DNA from: Dromaius novaehollandiae
Lineage: Eukaryota > Chordata > Aves > Casuariiformes > Dromaiidae
Direction: 5' to 3'
Length of the DNA: 64,000 nt
Assembly (NCBI RefSeq): GCF_036370855.1
Contig: NC_088106.1
Location: forward strand, 30,158,001 to 30,222,000
Shown here piece after piece: positions 23,796 through 35,260 of this stretch. Positions within the stretch are counted from its first letter, which is position 1. Each line of letters opens with the position of its first letter. Below the pieces are notes generated by a model that worked only from the letters and a program-made list of their open reading frames with translations, was not told the origin of the DNA and searched no databases. A program made the translations under genes and the position numbers.

Positions 23796-24548
23796 TACAA
23801 TTCTACTGCCTGACTTCATACCTGACGCTCTGTCTAAAGTAAACTTAGATCTAGTCTCACTGGATCACACAAATTTAAGGACTATCTGTTTTAAATTAAG
23901 CAAACACTATCATATGTTTTAAATATAAATGTTTCTCCCCCTCTTTTTTTTGCTTTTTAACTTTGAAGAGCCTTTTTCTGACATGAAAAGCAATTTTACC
24001 TAGTAGTGCGTGGTGGCAAAATATATATATATATTTATATATATAACACAGTTGATCTAGTCTTTTAATGTGCAAAAGGAAAAAAAAATCATAATAAGAC
24101 CGGGACTTCCCAAAGTCAAGTCCAAGTGACATGAGACCCTAGAGAACTCATATACATTAAGAGAATAAATAAAAATCGAAACCGCCTCTCTCTTTCTTTT
24201 TTTTTCGCTTCCGTCCCAAAAGGGCAGTTCAAGGTTTGCTCTTTTTTTTTCTTTTTTTTTTTTTTGAACACATTTACAACTCTCACAAGTTTCGGGCTCC
24301 TATCTGACCCCCCCGAGCCTGGAGACGACTCGCAGTGCGAGTGCTGGGTTTGAGCGAGAGCGTCTCCGCGTCCCCGAGGAGGTGGAGTGTCCGTGTGCGT
24401 CCCAGCACGGTGCACGGGCAGCAGAGTCCTGCTCCGGGTGGCATTTTGCTTCCGCGGGTTTTATGTACATGCACATGAGTGAATCCCAGTTCCGGCTGCG
24501 ACCCAAGGCTCGCTCGGGGGGGGACGCCTGTGGGGGTGTGGGTGGGTG

Positions 24549-25271
24549 TTACATAGCAGTCGCATGTGCTGAAGAATAGGGGTCTATCCCAGTCTTGGTC
24601 ATGCCCGGGAATAATATGTAGGCAACTGGAGGCTGCAAACTGGAAGCCGACCAAGCTGTACAGTTACATGGCACCACATAGCCCGGGTTAGTTGGCGAGG
24701 GGTGAGTATGGGTGTGTTGGCTGGGACAGCTCAAGCTGCCAAACGCCCCGTTCTGGTATCCCAAGGTGGAGGCGTAGGGCAGGGTGCTGGTGGCTAAGGT
24801 GTGAGGAACCTCAGTCATCTTCTGAATGGCGCTGGAGCTGAACTGGCTGGGGTCAAGTAAGGAGTAAGGTGCTGAGGTGGGAGGCAGGAAAGCCCTGGCC
24901 TTCTCCGGGGAGCTCAGCAGAGAGTCAGTGGCCCCCACGGGAAGCCCGGCGGCCTTTAAGGGATCGGTTTCCCCGAGGTAAGGCAAAGGGAAGACATACC
25001 TGTCCTTTTTGAGCAGGTTCTTCGGCTTGCGCCGGGGTCTGTACTTGTAGTCGGGATGCTCCTTCATGTGCTGCGCCCGCAGCCTCTTGGCTTCGTCGAT
25101 GTAGGGGCGCTTCTCCGCCTCGGAGAGCAGCTTCCACTCCGCGCCCAGCCGCTTGCTAATCTCCGAGTTGTGCATTTTGGGGTTCTCCTGGGCCATCTTG
25201 CGCCGCTGGCCGCGGGACCACACCATGAAGGCGTTCATGGGGCGCTTGATGTGGTCGCTGGGCTTGGACAT
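24549..25271 (-). CDS. SOX14: Transcription factor SOX-14 (SoxB2 HMG-box protein), complete single-exon CDS, 240 aa
   Basis: The protein binds the DNA minor groove at ACAAT-type sites and acts in the nucleus; SoxB2 proteins are known mainly as repressors that oppose SoxB1 factors in neural progenitors and specify interneurons. The HMG box spans about residues 8-76, starting with the signature RPMNAFMVW (10-18). Basic nuclear-localisation clusters sit at about 9-25 and at RPRRKPK (78-84). The C-terminal half is rich in Ser, Pro and Tyr, with the histidine/threonine stretch [13 protein letters not shown] (186-198), and ends [11 protein letters not shown]. The length of 240 aa is the usual SOX14 length and the C-terminus separates it from SOX21. 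The start is the first in-frame ATG and has A at -3; the frame stays open upstream, but only a GTG (25,709) could extend it, so I reject the longer form. The stop is TAA at 24,549-24,551. No introns, frameshifts or missing key residues are seen. Confidence 0.98.
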   Translation of the reverse strand: MSKPSDHIKRPMNAFMVWSRGQRRKMAQENPKMHNSEISKRLGAEWKLLSEAEKRPYIDEAKRLRAQHMKEHPDYKYRPRRKPKNLLKKDRYVFPLPYLGETDPLKAAGLPVGATDSLLSSPEKARAFLPPTSAPYSLLDPSQFSSSAIQKMTEVPHTLATSTLPYASTLGYQNGAFGSLSCPSQHTHTHPSPTNPGYVVPCNCTAWSASSLQPPVAYILFPGMTKTGIDPYSSAHATAM

Positions 25272-25860
25272 GCTGCGGCCGGGCGGGCGGGAGGGCGGGC
25301 GGCTCGGCGGCGCGGTGCGGGGCTGGCGCTGGCCGCCCGCGGCGGCACCGGACGGCGGCGGCCGGAGGGAGGGAGGCAGGGAGGGAGGCGGCGGCGGCCG
25401 GAGCGGCGGCGGCGGCGGCAGCGGGCTCAGCTGATCATCACAGGTCCGCCGCCGCGGCCGCGGCCGGCGGGAGCCCTGCCCGGGCGGGGCGGGGCGCGGA
25501 GCGGAGCGGAGCGGCGCGGGCGGCCCGCGGGGCCCGGCGGGCGGGCGGCTAGGCGGGCGGCGAGCCGCCGGGCGCAGCAGCGGGCCGGCGGTGGGGACGC
25601 GGCGCGGCGCGGGGCAGTTCAAAGGCGAGGGGCTGCGGCGCGCAGGCTGACATAGTGGCAGGGCGTTCACAGCGCGGCCGGGCGCCCAATCAGCGCGGAG
25701 GGGGACCACCTTAAAAAGCGAGGGAGAGAGGAAGGGCGAGAGGAAGAGGAGGGGAGGGGCGGGGGAGGGAGCGGGAGGGGCGGGGGAGGAAGGAAAGAAG
25801 GGAGGAAGGAAGGAGGGGGAAAAGCCCCACTAAACGCGCAGATTAAAGGGAAGGCTTTTG
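25272..25860 (-). promoter_or_regulatory. SOX14: SOX14 5' UTR and proximal promoter region
   Basis: This GC-rich block lies directly upstream of the SOX14 start. It contains CGG/GGC runs at about 25,385-25,425, a CCAAT box with good NF-Y context (CCAATCAG, 25,686-25,693, inverted relative to the gene), and a TATA-like TTTTTAAG on the minus strand at about 25,711-25,718. A G-run block follows at 25,751-25,786. If the TATA-like element were used, transcription would begin near 25,685 and give a 5' UTR of roughly 410 nt; many CpG-island promoters start at dispersed sites instead. The start site is inferred, not seen. Confidence 0.55.
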
Positions 25861-26678
25861 TGAGGTGCTGCGCTGATAACGCCGAGCCCGGGCGGCGGGG
25901 GGGCCAGGAGGAAAGGGGGCGCCGGGCCGCGGCGGGGGGGGTCGCGGAGCCGCGCGGTGCTCCGGCGGCGGCAGGGCGGAGGGGGTGCGCCCGCCCCTCG
26001 CAAGAAGCCCCCCCGGCCGGGGCCCGTGCGCCGGGGCCGGTGCGGGCCAGGCGCTCCCGTCGGCGCGGCGCTCTGCGAGGCGCCCGGCTCCGCGCCGCCG
26101 CTGCCGTCGGGGCTCGGCGCGGCGAGCCGAGCGCGCTCTGTCGCTTGCAATTCCCCCGCTGCGCAGCCCTGCTTAACCCAGGAGCCGACCTGCGTCCCGC
26201 TTCCCTTTGAGTAATTGCCTGCCTCCCGCGAAACGCCCTTGGGGGAAATATTTATTAAATGGAAACAATTGTCCCGAATCCCTGCGGGCACCGCGTTTGT
26301 TCGAGGCTTATTGGTTTTTAGCACCTGCTTGGTTAACAAACCTGCCCCAGCCGCCCCCCCGCCCGCCCCACACCGCCCCACACCCCCGCGCCGGGCTTCC
26401 TAGCGGCGCCAAAGCCGCTCGAGGGTGCGGAGGGAAACGAGAAGGCGGCGCGGCGGCACGGCGGGGAGCGCTCCCGCGGCGGCCCGGGGGGGCGGCCGTC
26501 CCGGCCCCTCCGGCCGCCCCCCGCCTCCCCCGCCGGGGCACCGGCGCGGCTCCGGCGGCAACTTCGGCTGCTGCCCGTCGGAGGAGCCGTCGCCAGCGCC
26601 GGCGCCCCTGCTCGTCCCGCGAGTGCGGGGCTGCTGCAGGAACTGCCATTGGTGGGCACCTCACTCCCCCCCACCCTC

Positions 26679-26745
26679 CAAATAATAATAATGACAGCAA
26701 TAATAATAGTAGCAATAATAATAATAACAACAACGACAACCACCC
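26679..26745. repeat. AAT/AAC-rich trinucleotide repeat
   Basis: An imperfect array of AATAATAAT, AGCAATAAT and AACAACAAC sits within the GC-rich SOX14 upstream island, which it splits. Confidence 0.85.
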
Positions 26746-27479
26746 TCGACATTGTTCTGTGCTTTTTCCTTTCCGCTTTCAGCAAATGACTTTCATTTCC
26801 CGGCAGAGCCGCGGGGGTGCGAGCCTGGGGAGGAGGAGGCAGACGGGGACTTGATTTAAATCCGTTCACCTGGACGGGGCTGGCAGCGCCGGCGGCTGCG
26901 GCGCCGCTGCCACCAGGGCGACGCGAGCGGCTTTTTTCGTTGCGCCCTGAAACGGGGGGCGACCGGCAGAGCCCGGAGGGGGCGGCGGGCCGGGCCGCCC
27001 CCGGGGCCCGAGGGAGCCTCTGCGGGGAAAGGCGGCCCTTCCGCGGCCGCGGCTTGGCTCCCCGCAGCCCCGTCCCCCCGGGCCGCCGCTCCCAAACAGG
27101 GAGCGGGCTGCGGGCAGCCCCTTCCCGCCCCCGGCGCCTTTGGCACCTCCGCGGCCCACGCGTGGCTGCCGGCCCACGCGTGGCCCCGGCTGCCCCGTCG
27201 GGGCGCTCGCTCCTGCCGGTGCAAAACGCTGCCCGAGGGCTGCCCGCCCCGGCAGGCGCCTGCGAGCTTGGCGGGGGCCGTGGCAGGGCGACGCGCGTGG
27301 GAAGCGGGTTTTTTTGCCCTGGTGGAAACGGCGATGCCGGCGGACGGGGCTGCCCGGCGCTGCGCCCCGCGGTGCGGCCGCGGCCGGGAGCGCGGGGCCG
27401 CGTCTGAAAGGCGCGTTTACGCGGTTCGGCTCCGCGCTGGCGCCGCGTCCTCCCGCGCTCCTCTCCCCACTACACCGTG

Positions 27480-27850
27480 TTTCACCCTCCGCCGTTTAAA
27501 ATACAAAACTCCCTTTGTTTTCATTGTTTATCCCCAGATTCTTCGAAAAAAATATATATCATTTGTCATTCCGCGCGGAGATTAAACAAGGGAAACCTGG
27601 CATCGTTCTCAAAAATCCAGATAGCAAGACAAATCGTTTGGGAGTGAGTGATGGCTCGCAGGCTCTGCCTGCTCGCGAAAAGTCTTTCAAATCAGTTAAT
27701 GTTGCTTTGCAATATTAATGATAAAAAAATAGCCAGCATTGCTTTCATTGGCTGATACCTTTAATGCATTACACACGCTCCGATCGGGAGCTTGGGGCAT
27801 TTCGGGCTATATTTTGTTAATTTACATCGTATATATGTCCCCGTTAAAAA
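27480..27850. promoter_or_regulatory. AT-rich block upstream of the SOX14 island with paired SOX sites (candidate enhancer)
   Basis: Just upstream of the SOX14 CpG island are head-to-tail SOX-like sites CTTTGTT (27,513-27,519) and CATTGTT (27,522-27,528), followed by homeodomain-like sites such as GCAATATTAATGATAAA (about 27,708-27,724). The layout suggests a proximal enhancer, possibly autoregulatory. Inference. Confidence 0.3.
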
Positions 27851-29039
27851 AGAGAGAGAGCAAAAGAGGGAAAGATTTCCTTCGAAATGCTAATGTCTGC
27901 AGCCTTGAACACTTTCATTTCCAACACCCGTTTCCTCGGCAGGACACCTGTTGCAGTCGGGCGTCCCCGAGGAGGACCGTCTTTTTAAGAACTTTGTTCC
28001 TTTTTTTCTTTTTTTTTTTCTGGACGGCAGCAATTTCCAGGGCAGTGACTGAAATCCAGTTCTCCTTGCAAGATTTTTTAGGCACCAAAATAGAGTAATT
28101 ATTATTCCTGAATGACATCACGGTAATACAGAAAGATAAGAATAGGAAGATATGGAAATATTAAAATTATATGCTTGGAGATAGTTCGTTTGGAGTAACT
28201 TTAAATTAGATAAGATCATTTAGCCTGCAATCTAGTATCAGCATAAACAGAGCTGTAGTTTTTACTGCATATCCCTCCTCCTCTTAGGAATCGTGGTCAG
28301 GCTTGCACTACTGGAATTGCCAAAAGTGACAGACAAAGAACACAGCACCTAAAATTTGCAAATATCCCCAATCTAAACTTATAGTTGCTGAAAAATAATG
28401 CCTCTTAAAAGAAATGTTTTATGTATTAGAGAAAAAAGGGGGGGGGGAGGATTTTAACTGACGGGAGCATGTTTTGGAGAGACTTTCAGGTCTCTGGTGC
28501 TTTTCACAGATACTAAGGACAATAGTCTTCCCTGATTTTCTGCATGCCTTTTAGGCTTCTCTTCCTGTGTCAGAACTGCCTGGACAGATTTCCACCGGCT
28601 GCAATGCTTTTTTAAAATAAAGGGAATTAACTCAGTGCACAGGCTGAATATTTTGACACTTTTCCTTCATATTTGGTTACTTTACATGCAAATACATACA
28701 CACATTTTCCATGCATGTGCCACAGTCTTTTTTTAAAAAAGGTCCATTTAAACACATAGTCATCAGATATTATTTTTACATAAATATGCACACACACATA
28801 CAAGCACATCAGCACTGAGGCATTCAGAGATAATTGTGCAGATCATAATACATACTTATGGGTTATTCTCTGTGCATGTGTTTGCAGTATTTCTTGCTCA
28901 GCTTGCCCTCTCGCCAACCCTGAAAAAACCACTGATGCAAATGCAGCTACCAAAAGTTGCGCTAATAGAGCCCTCTTCAAGAACAGATTTAATGGAGCAG
29001 GTCACTACCCTGCACACACATGACAGAAGAAGGTAGCGA

Positions 29040-29350
29040 TGATGGATGTGGCAGATGGGATCAGACCACGATCTGTTTTGCCCAGCGTCTGCTTTCTCAC
29101 GTTGGCCAACAAGAGGTGCTTCCTGGGAAGGCACCACACTCTGCGGGAGGCAGCTGTAGAATAACTTGCCCCAAAGAGAAAGGTTTCTCTCAGCCCCCAT
29201 TAATTCAGACCTGCCTTATGCCCTGAAACTGAAGAGTTTGCAGTCCTTCCTAAACTTCATTTTTGTTCTGTTCATTTTATCTATATATGCTCCTATATCA
29301 CTGTATGGTCTGCTATAAATGCCCCATCCTTTTTCTTAAACATGGTACTG
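29040..29350 (+). mobile_element. Probable ancient interspersed repeat (old amniote LINE/SINE type, family not assigned)
   Basis: The order of phrases GATGGGATCAGACCACGATCTG, then TAACTTGCCCCAAAGAGAAAGGTTTCTCTC, then CTGCCTTATGCCCTGAAACT, then ATAAATGCCCCATCCTTTTT matches an old repeat I recognise from turtle, crocodilian and bird genomes. It is probably linked to CR1-class retroposons. Strand refers to the direction in which I read these phrases. I cannot give the family name with confidence. Confidence 0.5.
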
Positions 29351-30479
29351 TATGCATTTACAGAACTCTTTTCTCAAATGCAATCTCTTTATTATTCATT
29401 TGCAGAGTTCATTCATTATAGTCTGCTGTTAACGAGAAAGGCTACACATATTTTTGCATCAGGAACACCACATCGGAGGTAAACAGTGGATTTCCCTCCG
29501 GGATCAGGCTCCATGCATGTGGTAACATTATAGTGTGGCCAGTCACCATGGGGAACCATCGGTGCAGTGAAATCTGCCCCTTACTTGGGCAGAGCAGAAG
29601 CCGACACCAGGCAGGTCCAGCGCATTTTGCACTCCCAGGTCTCCTCAGAGCGCCTGGGGTGGGGTCAGGTGAGGAAATGTCCTGATCAGTGAGCTAGTGG
29701 GAGTGTTGTGCAGTGTGATTTTATGGTCCAAATTACAGCAACCTTCCCTGAGAATAAAATTAGGCATAGCTCTCTGGGAACACTAGTACGGAGGTGATGC
29801 ATTGAGCAGCACCGACGGTAGCCAGATGTGCACCCATTTGCATTGACGCTGCTTCCCTTGAGAAGTAGGTAACACGGGGGCAGAGAGCCCAAAATTGTCC
29901 ACACAGGCTTAGACAGTAGCTGGTAGCAGCGCAGGCTCCACAGTAGCCACAAAGGATCTCTGCTCGCAACCACTGCAGGTGACTCCTGGGGCTATGCCTC
30001 ATCCATGGCTCATCATTGCATCATCCTAGTCTAAGTGCCACAGGATTTCTGGTGTGCCTGGCAATCCAGCTACCTCCTGGCCTTTGGTTAGCAACATTAG
30101 TTATTACTTACAGAGTGGCTCACCCTTTCCAGGCTGACAAATGCCCAGTGGAAATCCTGCAGGAAAGGAATTCTCCTTCACATTGGGTAGACCCATGCTG
30201 AGGAGCCCCGTGAGGGTCCCTGGGTCCAGCAGCCCACATGCCTGGTGAAGGTGTCCAAGGAGATCACCATTTGCTCTCTCGCCATTTTGCAGCAAAGGCA
30301 GTGCCTGTGTCAAGTGGGAGAGCTGATGAGCCTCTCCAGTATACATATATATTCTTGGTGGCCATGCATGTAAACCTGGGTGCTTGACATAGTATGACTT
30401 CCTAGATATTTCATGGCCAGGGTGAGTAGCATAAAATGAAGGATAAACAACCTAAGCCTGAAAATGCAGAGAAGGCTTG

Positions 30480-30640
30480 TAAGGAAAGGCAGTATCTTTT
30501 ATTAGACCAACTGATATAGTCAGAAAAAAAAAAAAGAAAAAAAAAACAAACAGGCAAGCTTTCAGGCACACAAGCTCTGAAATAGAAGTTGCAACTTTCA
30601 AGAAAAGTGCCAAGGCTGAACTGTTTATCTTAGGTACTTA
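30480..30640 (+). mobile_element. Old interspersed repeat, unclassified
   Basis: CTTTTATTAGACCAACTGATATAGT, followed by an A-rich run and then GGCAAGCTTTCAGGCACACAAGC, matches a widely spread vertebrate repeat phrase (tattagaccaact … caagctttcggg). I recognise the phrase but cannot assign the class. Confidence 0.4.
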
Positions 30641-33600
30641 CACGCCTCCGTTTCTGGGGAGTCTGATGACTTCATTGGCTGCATACAGTCATCCTCCCCG
30701 GTGCAGGATAAAGTACAGAAGTGTGATTATTCCCAGCTAAATTTCAGGCATGGAGAAACACAGAGGGCTGTCCAAAGCTGGGTGAAAAGCCTGTGGTAGG
30801 GAAGGAGACTGACCTCCAGGGTTTTGTATTTCAGGTGAGCCTTTTTCAGGATTACTGACCGTTAATCGGTGGCTGCTACGCCTGGAAAGCATGAGGAGCT
30901 CAGACAAACATGACCGACACTGACTGCCATGTTCTGCAAGCAGAGGATACGCTGAAAAGTATTATCTCACTGTTAGTATTCTGAAACAGCCAAATAACAT
31001 GAGAAGTGGAGTTCTGGTCAAGATGCTAAGATACAGAAGAAAATACTCCTTCTATTGATCTGTGTAATCCCATCAACAGTTCATAGGCGTGAGGTTCTAG
31101 CAAATCTTTGTGTTGTCCCTGAGTACCAGATTTTGCATTTGGAGACCTGAATGAGACGAATGGTGTTTAAAGCCAGTCACTGCAGAGGTCTCTGAGGGCT
31201 GCACCACGCTGAGTTGCAGGAGCATCTGTTATTTTAGTGAAGGCTGGTTCAATTCTTGTCCACTCCATTTATTTAGGATCTGTCAGTTTCTCACATGCCG
31301 ATAAGGTGGAGTTAGATTTTTGTGAAAACTGCCCTTCTTGGTCCATGTGCCCACTCTTGCAAAAGATCTGCCCCCACAAACACAGCAAGGCCCACAGCAC
31401 AGATAAGCTGCTTGCTTAGCTTCCCACCTACAGGAACCAAATCATGCAAGGACCTCAGGTGCTTCTCCCCACCTGTTGTTGAATGATGCTGTAGCTGCTT
31501 TTTTCTTGTGGAGGGTTGTAAAGCTTTAAATATTAGAGGGTATAAAGTCCCAAGGACTGGAGCTGCCATCGAGTTTCATAATACTGGGTGTAATTCAGGG
31601 ATACAGACCTGCAGTTTTGCATTGAGCGGAATTGCAAGGGAGCCCATGAGCCAGGGGAGCTGGCTTTGCGAAGAGAGTTCAAGTCGGGGGTGGTCTCAGC
31701 AGACCAGCTGAGCGAGGAGTGTGTTTCATCTGTGATACCCAGGCCTTGTTGGCTGTGTTACGGTATCATCTGTCTCTAGCATTGTAATTTAGTGTTTGGC
31801 GGTGAAACATACTGAATTAGCACACCTTAGGTCACCAGCAGTCCCACCAAACTCTTCATGAGAACTAAAATTTCCCAACAGCATAAGCAACTCCTTGCCT
31901 GGCACTGCTGTGACTGTAACCTCCTGGTGGGAAAAGGCTTGAATAAATCTCATCCCCAAGGAGCTCTCCTTCCAAATAGGCAATTGCTGTCCAGCTTGTC
32001 AAAAGTAAGGATTTAATCCAATACGTCTCGTACAGACTCATCCTCTCTCCAGATACGGACTATAATTTCCTCACTGCTCTCCTCACATACACCGATAAGG
32101 CACTTCAGTTAAACATATTCACCAGAAATACAAAGCATGTGAGAAGGTAGCACTTGAAACCCATCCAGTATCCGAAGAACAGACAATTTTTCGTATTGTA
32201 AGGGCTCCAGACCTCTTCTCCCTGTCCACCCAACTGTTCTCAGTGTCTCTGAGTGAAGCTCCAGGTGTGAGCTGGGATATTTTAGCACTGGAGGCCATTT
32301 CCTTCCCCATGACATATTCCCAATACAAAGGCAGGGCTGTTGGTGCAGGCTAGTTCTGATGGCCAAGCGCTGTCTGCTGTTGCTCTGGAGAAGCCCTTCC
32401 ATCACATGGTCCAAAAGAATCTGGATTACTGCCAGAGCATGCAAGGACCTTTAAAGCATGTTGTTTAGGTCCTGAATTGCTAGACATGACTGCAGATTTG
32501 GTTTGCTTGGTGAGTTGTACCAAAGAAAGCTTTGGACAGAGTGAAAAAGATGCGTCTGTTTTTAGTTACCAAATAAAAAGATGAAATTTAGAGAGAGAGG
32601 TCTCATTCTGTTTTATTCTCCTGAAACAAAAGCCTTGCTGTCTCTGCACTGTGTGCAAGGGCTGCTCCTCAAGTGTGGCTATAAACTACAGTGATCTGGG
32701 AAGCAGTAAGAGATGCTCTTCTGCTTCAAATCCAAGAACCTCTGTAGACCACACTGTGTGCAGGACACATTGAAGACTGAGATGCCAGACTGCAGTACCA
32801 AGCCTGTCCGGCAAACACAGCCTTGGACTGAATCGGTGAAACAAGATACAGCAGGTGGTCCATTCTGTTGTTAAATGAGTAATAAAATAAGCATGGTATC
32901 ATAGCTCCTCCCTCTTCTCCCTTCTCTCATGTACCATCAATACTTCCAAAACAGATGCTCCAGACTTTAAATATGCACTTCTCCCCTAGAACATGTGAGA
33001 AATCAAACACCAGCTCCTGTGGGCCAGATAGGAGACCAGTCAGCCGAACTGAACTGCTGGCACCAGGGAAGCCAGCAGGTCCCCTGCCAATATCTGCTCC
33101 CACTAAATCCGTAAGCACCCTGATCTCACAAATTCAACCCTGCTACTGACCTCACTGAACAAACTCACTACAGAAAAACTGCAAAGCATATACATGCCCA
33201 TGCTATTGGGAAAATTCAACAGCTTCCATCAAAACACTTTTTTATAGGGGCCTGGATGCCTCAGAGAAGCCTTTTGGTGCTTGCTGGAGGTTGGTGGTGA
33301 CACCCTTCCCTCTTAGAGGCAAACCTCTTTGCTGGCTAACCCCCAGGCTCTGGAACGGTCCTCAAGGGCGCAGCAAAGCAGAATACTGCCACGTGCTCTG
33401 GGGCAGGGAAGGTGCACCCACATTACATGTAGACTGTGCACTGACTGCTTGTGTGCTTTGGGATGTTAGTCCTGACTTCAATGCCCTAAATGCCAAGAGC
33501 CAACCATTTGCTTGTGGAGAGTCTGGTGATCTGTCCCCATAGGTAAGCGAAAGACCCCTCCAGAGTCCTTTCCTTGACCACAGAAGTTGTTCCTCCCAAG

Positions 33601-34879
33601 GGACTGGTGGAGCTGCTGTCCCAGGCCACGTAACAAGCATTCTCCACTGGCCTCGCTTGGGTCTCCTGCCTGGTGTGGCTACAAAAAATATCTGCAGAAC
33701 CAGGACAGAATTGCTGCTTGACTCCAGAAACTGAGTCAACCAGAAGGATGGAGGAGGCAAAACATACAGGTTGAGAAGCCCTCTAACCCCTCGAGTCATT
33801 CCCCATCAGCTGGAGAGCCAAACCGGCTGCATGGGGAAGGCAGCTTTTCCCAGATGCACGTAAGTCTTCTGTAAGAGAGATGCAGTGCCCAGGAGTGGGG
33901 CAGCACCAACCTGGCATTACCGAAAGGCATCCCTGGCTTGTTTTGTACATGCCCTCTCCCACCCTCCTCAGCTTGGCCCTGCTCATTTGACTGCAGTATC
34001 CTGACTCAGGGCCCTTTTTCATTGGAAAACAGATCCCTGTGCAGTAAATCCAACTTTGGGGGAAGTCTTAGGAACTAATTTGGGGGATGGTACAGATTAT
34101 ATGATCGTGGCTTGAGGAAATTATTATATTTTTAATTGAATTTTGTGTGCTATGCACAGATACTACAGTAGTGGGCCCTTTATCAATTGTTAACATGAAT
34201 ACTAATGAATACTAATGCTAATCATTTGTTTCTGGAAACAAATACAAAGATATTTGATGGAAAAATCTTTCTGAATTTTAACTCTAAAAATAATGAAATG
34301 CATTGCAGTCCTGTGGTGCCAGAAGACAAAACCCTACAGTTATAATATGGTGACACAGAATATGAGATACAGAAGAGCTGCGACTCGCATTAGCTATTCC
34401 AGTGACTAGCACAGCTGTGCTCGGCTCAAGAAAATTATTCATTTGCAACCCGCAAGGAAAAGCTCAAACAACCTTGGCCCAAAACTGCAGCAAATGTTCC
34501 CAAGAAAGCTCTTAGCCAAGTGATGGCAAAACCACCAGCTCTCAGGCAAAGCAAAGAAGAGCAGCCAGTGGGTCCTCCTGAAAGCCAGTCCTGTGAGTCC
34601 GGGGCCCGGAGGTGTGATTTGCAACCTCCCTGCTGTGGGCTACCAGCCTGCTGCGAGCTCCTCTACGCAGAGCCCTTCCACATCCAGTGCCGGTGCATAT
34701 ACAAGCCTACGACGGAATGATGTGCCCAATTCATTATTTATTTGTTGCAATGATTTACAGGGCACCCATCTCTCCAGCAGCTGCTTGTTCTTTATGAGTT
34801 TTGGAGATGAAAGCAAACAATATTTCCACCCACCCAGCCCAAACGGGAACATGCATTCAGTAACCCTTTCTTAACCCTT

Positions 34880-35260
34880 GAGATGGGGTTTCTGAGAAGA
34901 GTAATTTAGCCGGCAGGCTAAATTGCAGGAGATTCCAGAAACTGCAATTAATGAAAGACTTGGATGAAGCATGTCTCATATCTTGTTCCAAATACGGCCA
35001 TAAAGGTTTATATCGGGGTGGGGGAGGAAAATGTTAAAGGGAGGGCCTGTGCTGGAGCACACCCAGTCTGCAGCACCTGCAAATTTCACCCCCAGGATAA
35101 ATAACTAAGATATCTCCGTCACTCGGGGCTGCTCAAATTATTCATAGCAAATAAATTACCAGGTGTATTTAGTCTGTTGTTCCCCCACCTTCCTTTCCCT
35201 ACATGCTCATGAATCACTTGGAAATAGATTCTGATTTCTGCAAGTGTGTCTATTAGTCAT
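34880..35260. promoter_or_regulatory. AT-rich block with perfect inverted repeat (candidate enhancer)
   Basis: The stretch carries a perfect 9-bp inverted repeat, AATTTAGCC-GGCA-GGCTAAATT (34,903-34,924), several TAAT/ATTA cores and CAAATTATTCATAGCAAATAA near 35,134-35,154. It has no simple repeats and no recognised transposon. Candidate conserved element about 9.6 kb upstream of SOX14. Confidence 0.3.

Larger units (their letters stand above)
25260..27460. promoter_or_regulatory. CpG island covering the SOX14 start and upstream region
   Basis: About 2.2 kb is very rich in G, C and CpG (for example 25,880-26,180, 26,390-26,640 and 26,870-27,440). It is interrupted by the AT-rich block at 26,200-26,340 and the AAT/AAC repeat at 26,679-26,745. 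It covers the first codons, the 5' UTR and about 1.8 kb upstream. Long open frames on both strands here are artefacts of GC content: they are arginine-, proline- and alanine-rich, overlap on both strands, and match no family I recognise. The region is probably an unmethylated developmental-gene island. Confidence 0.8.
27851..34879. other. Gene-free stretch upstream of SOX14, with old repeats
   Basis: It holds a 10-base G run (28,438-28,447), the old repeat at 29,040-29,350 and the unclassified repeat at 30,480-30,640. The rest is unique-looking DNA with no recognised exons. Confidence 0.6.

Noticed and set aside
25272-25709. N-terminal extension of SOX14 to a 386-aa protein
   Set aside because: The only upstream start is GTG, the extension is low-complexity GC-driven sequence, and the 240-aa form has the standard family start and length with A at -3.
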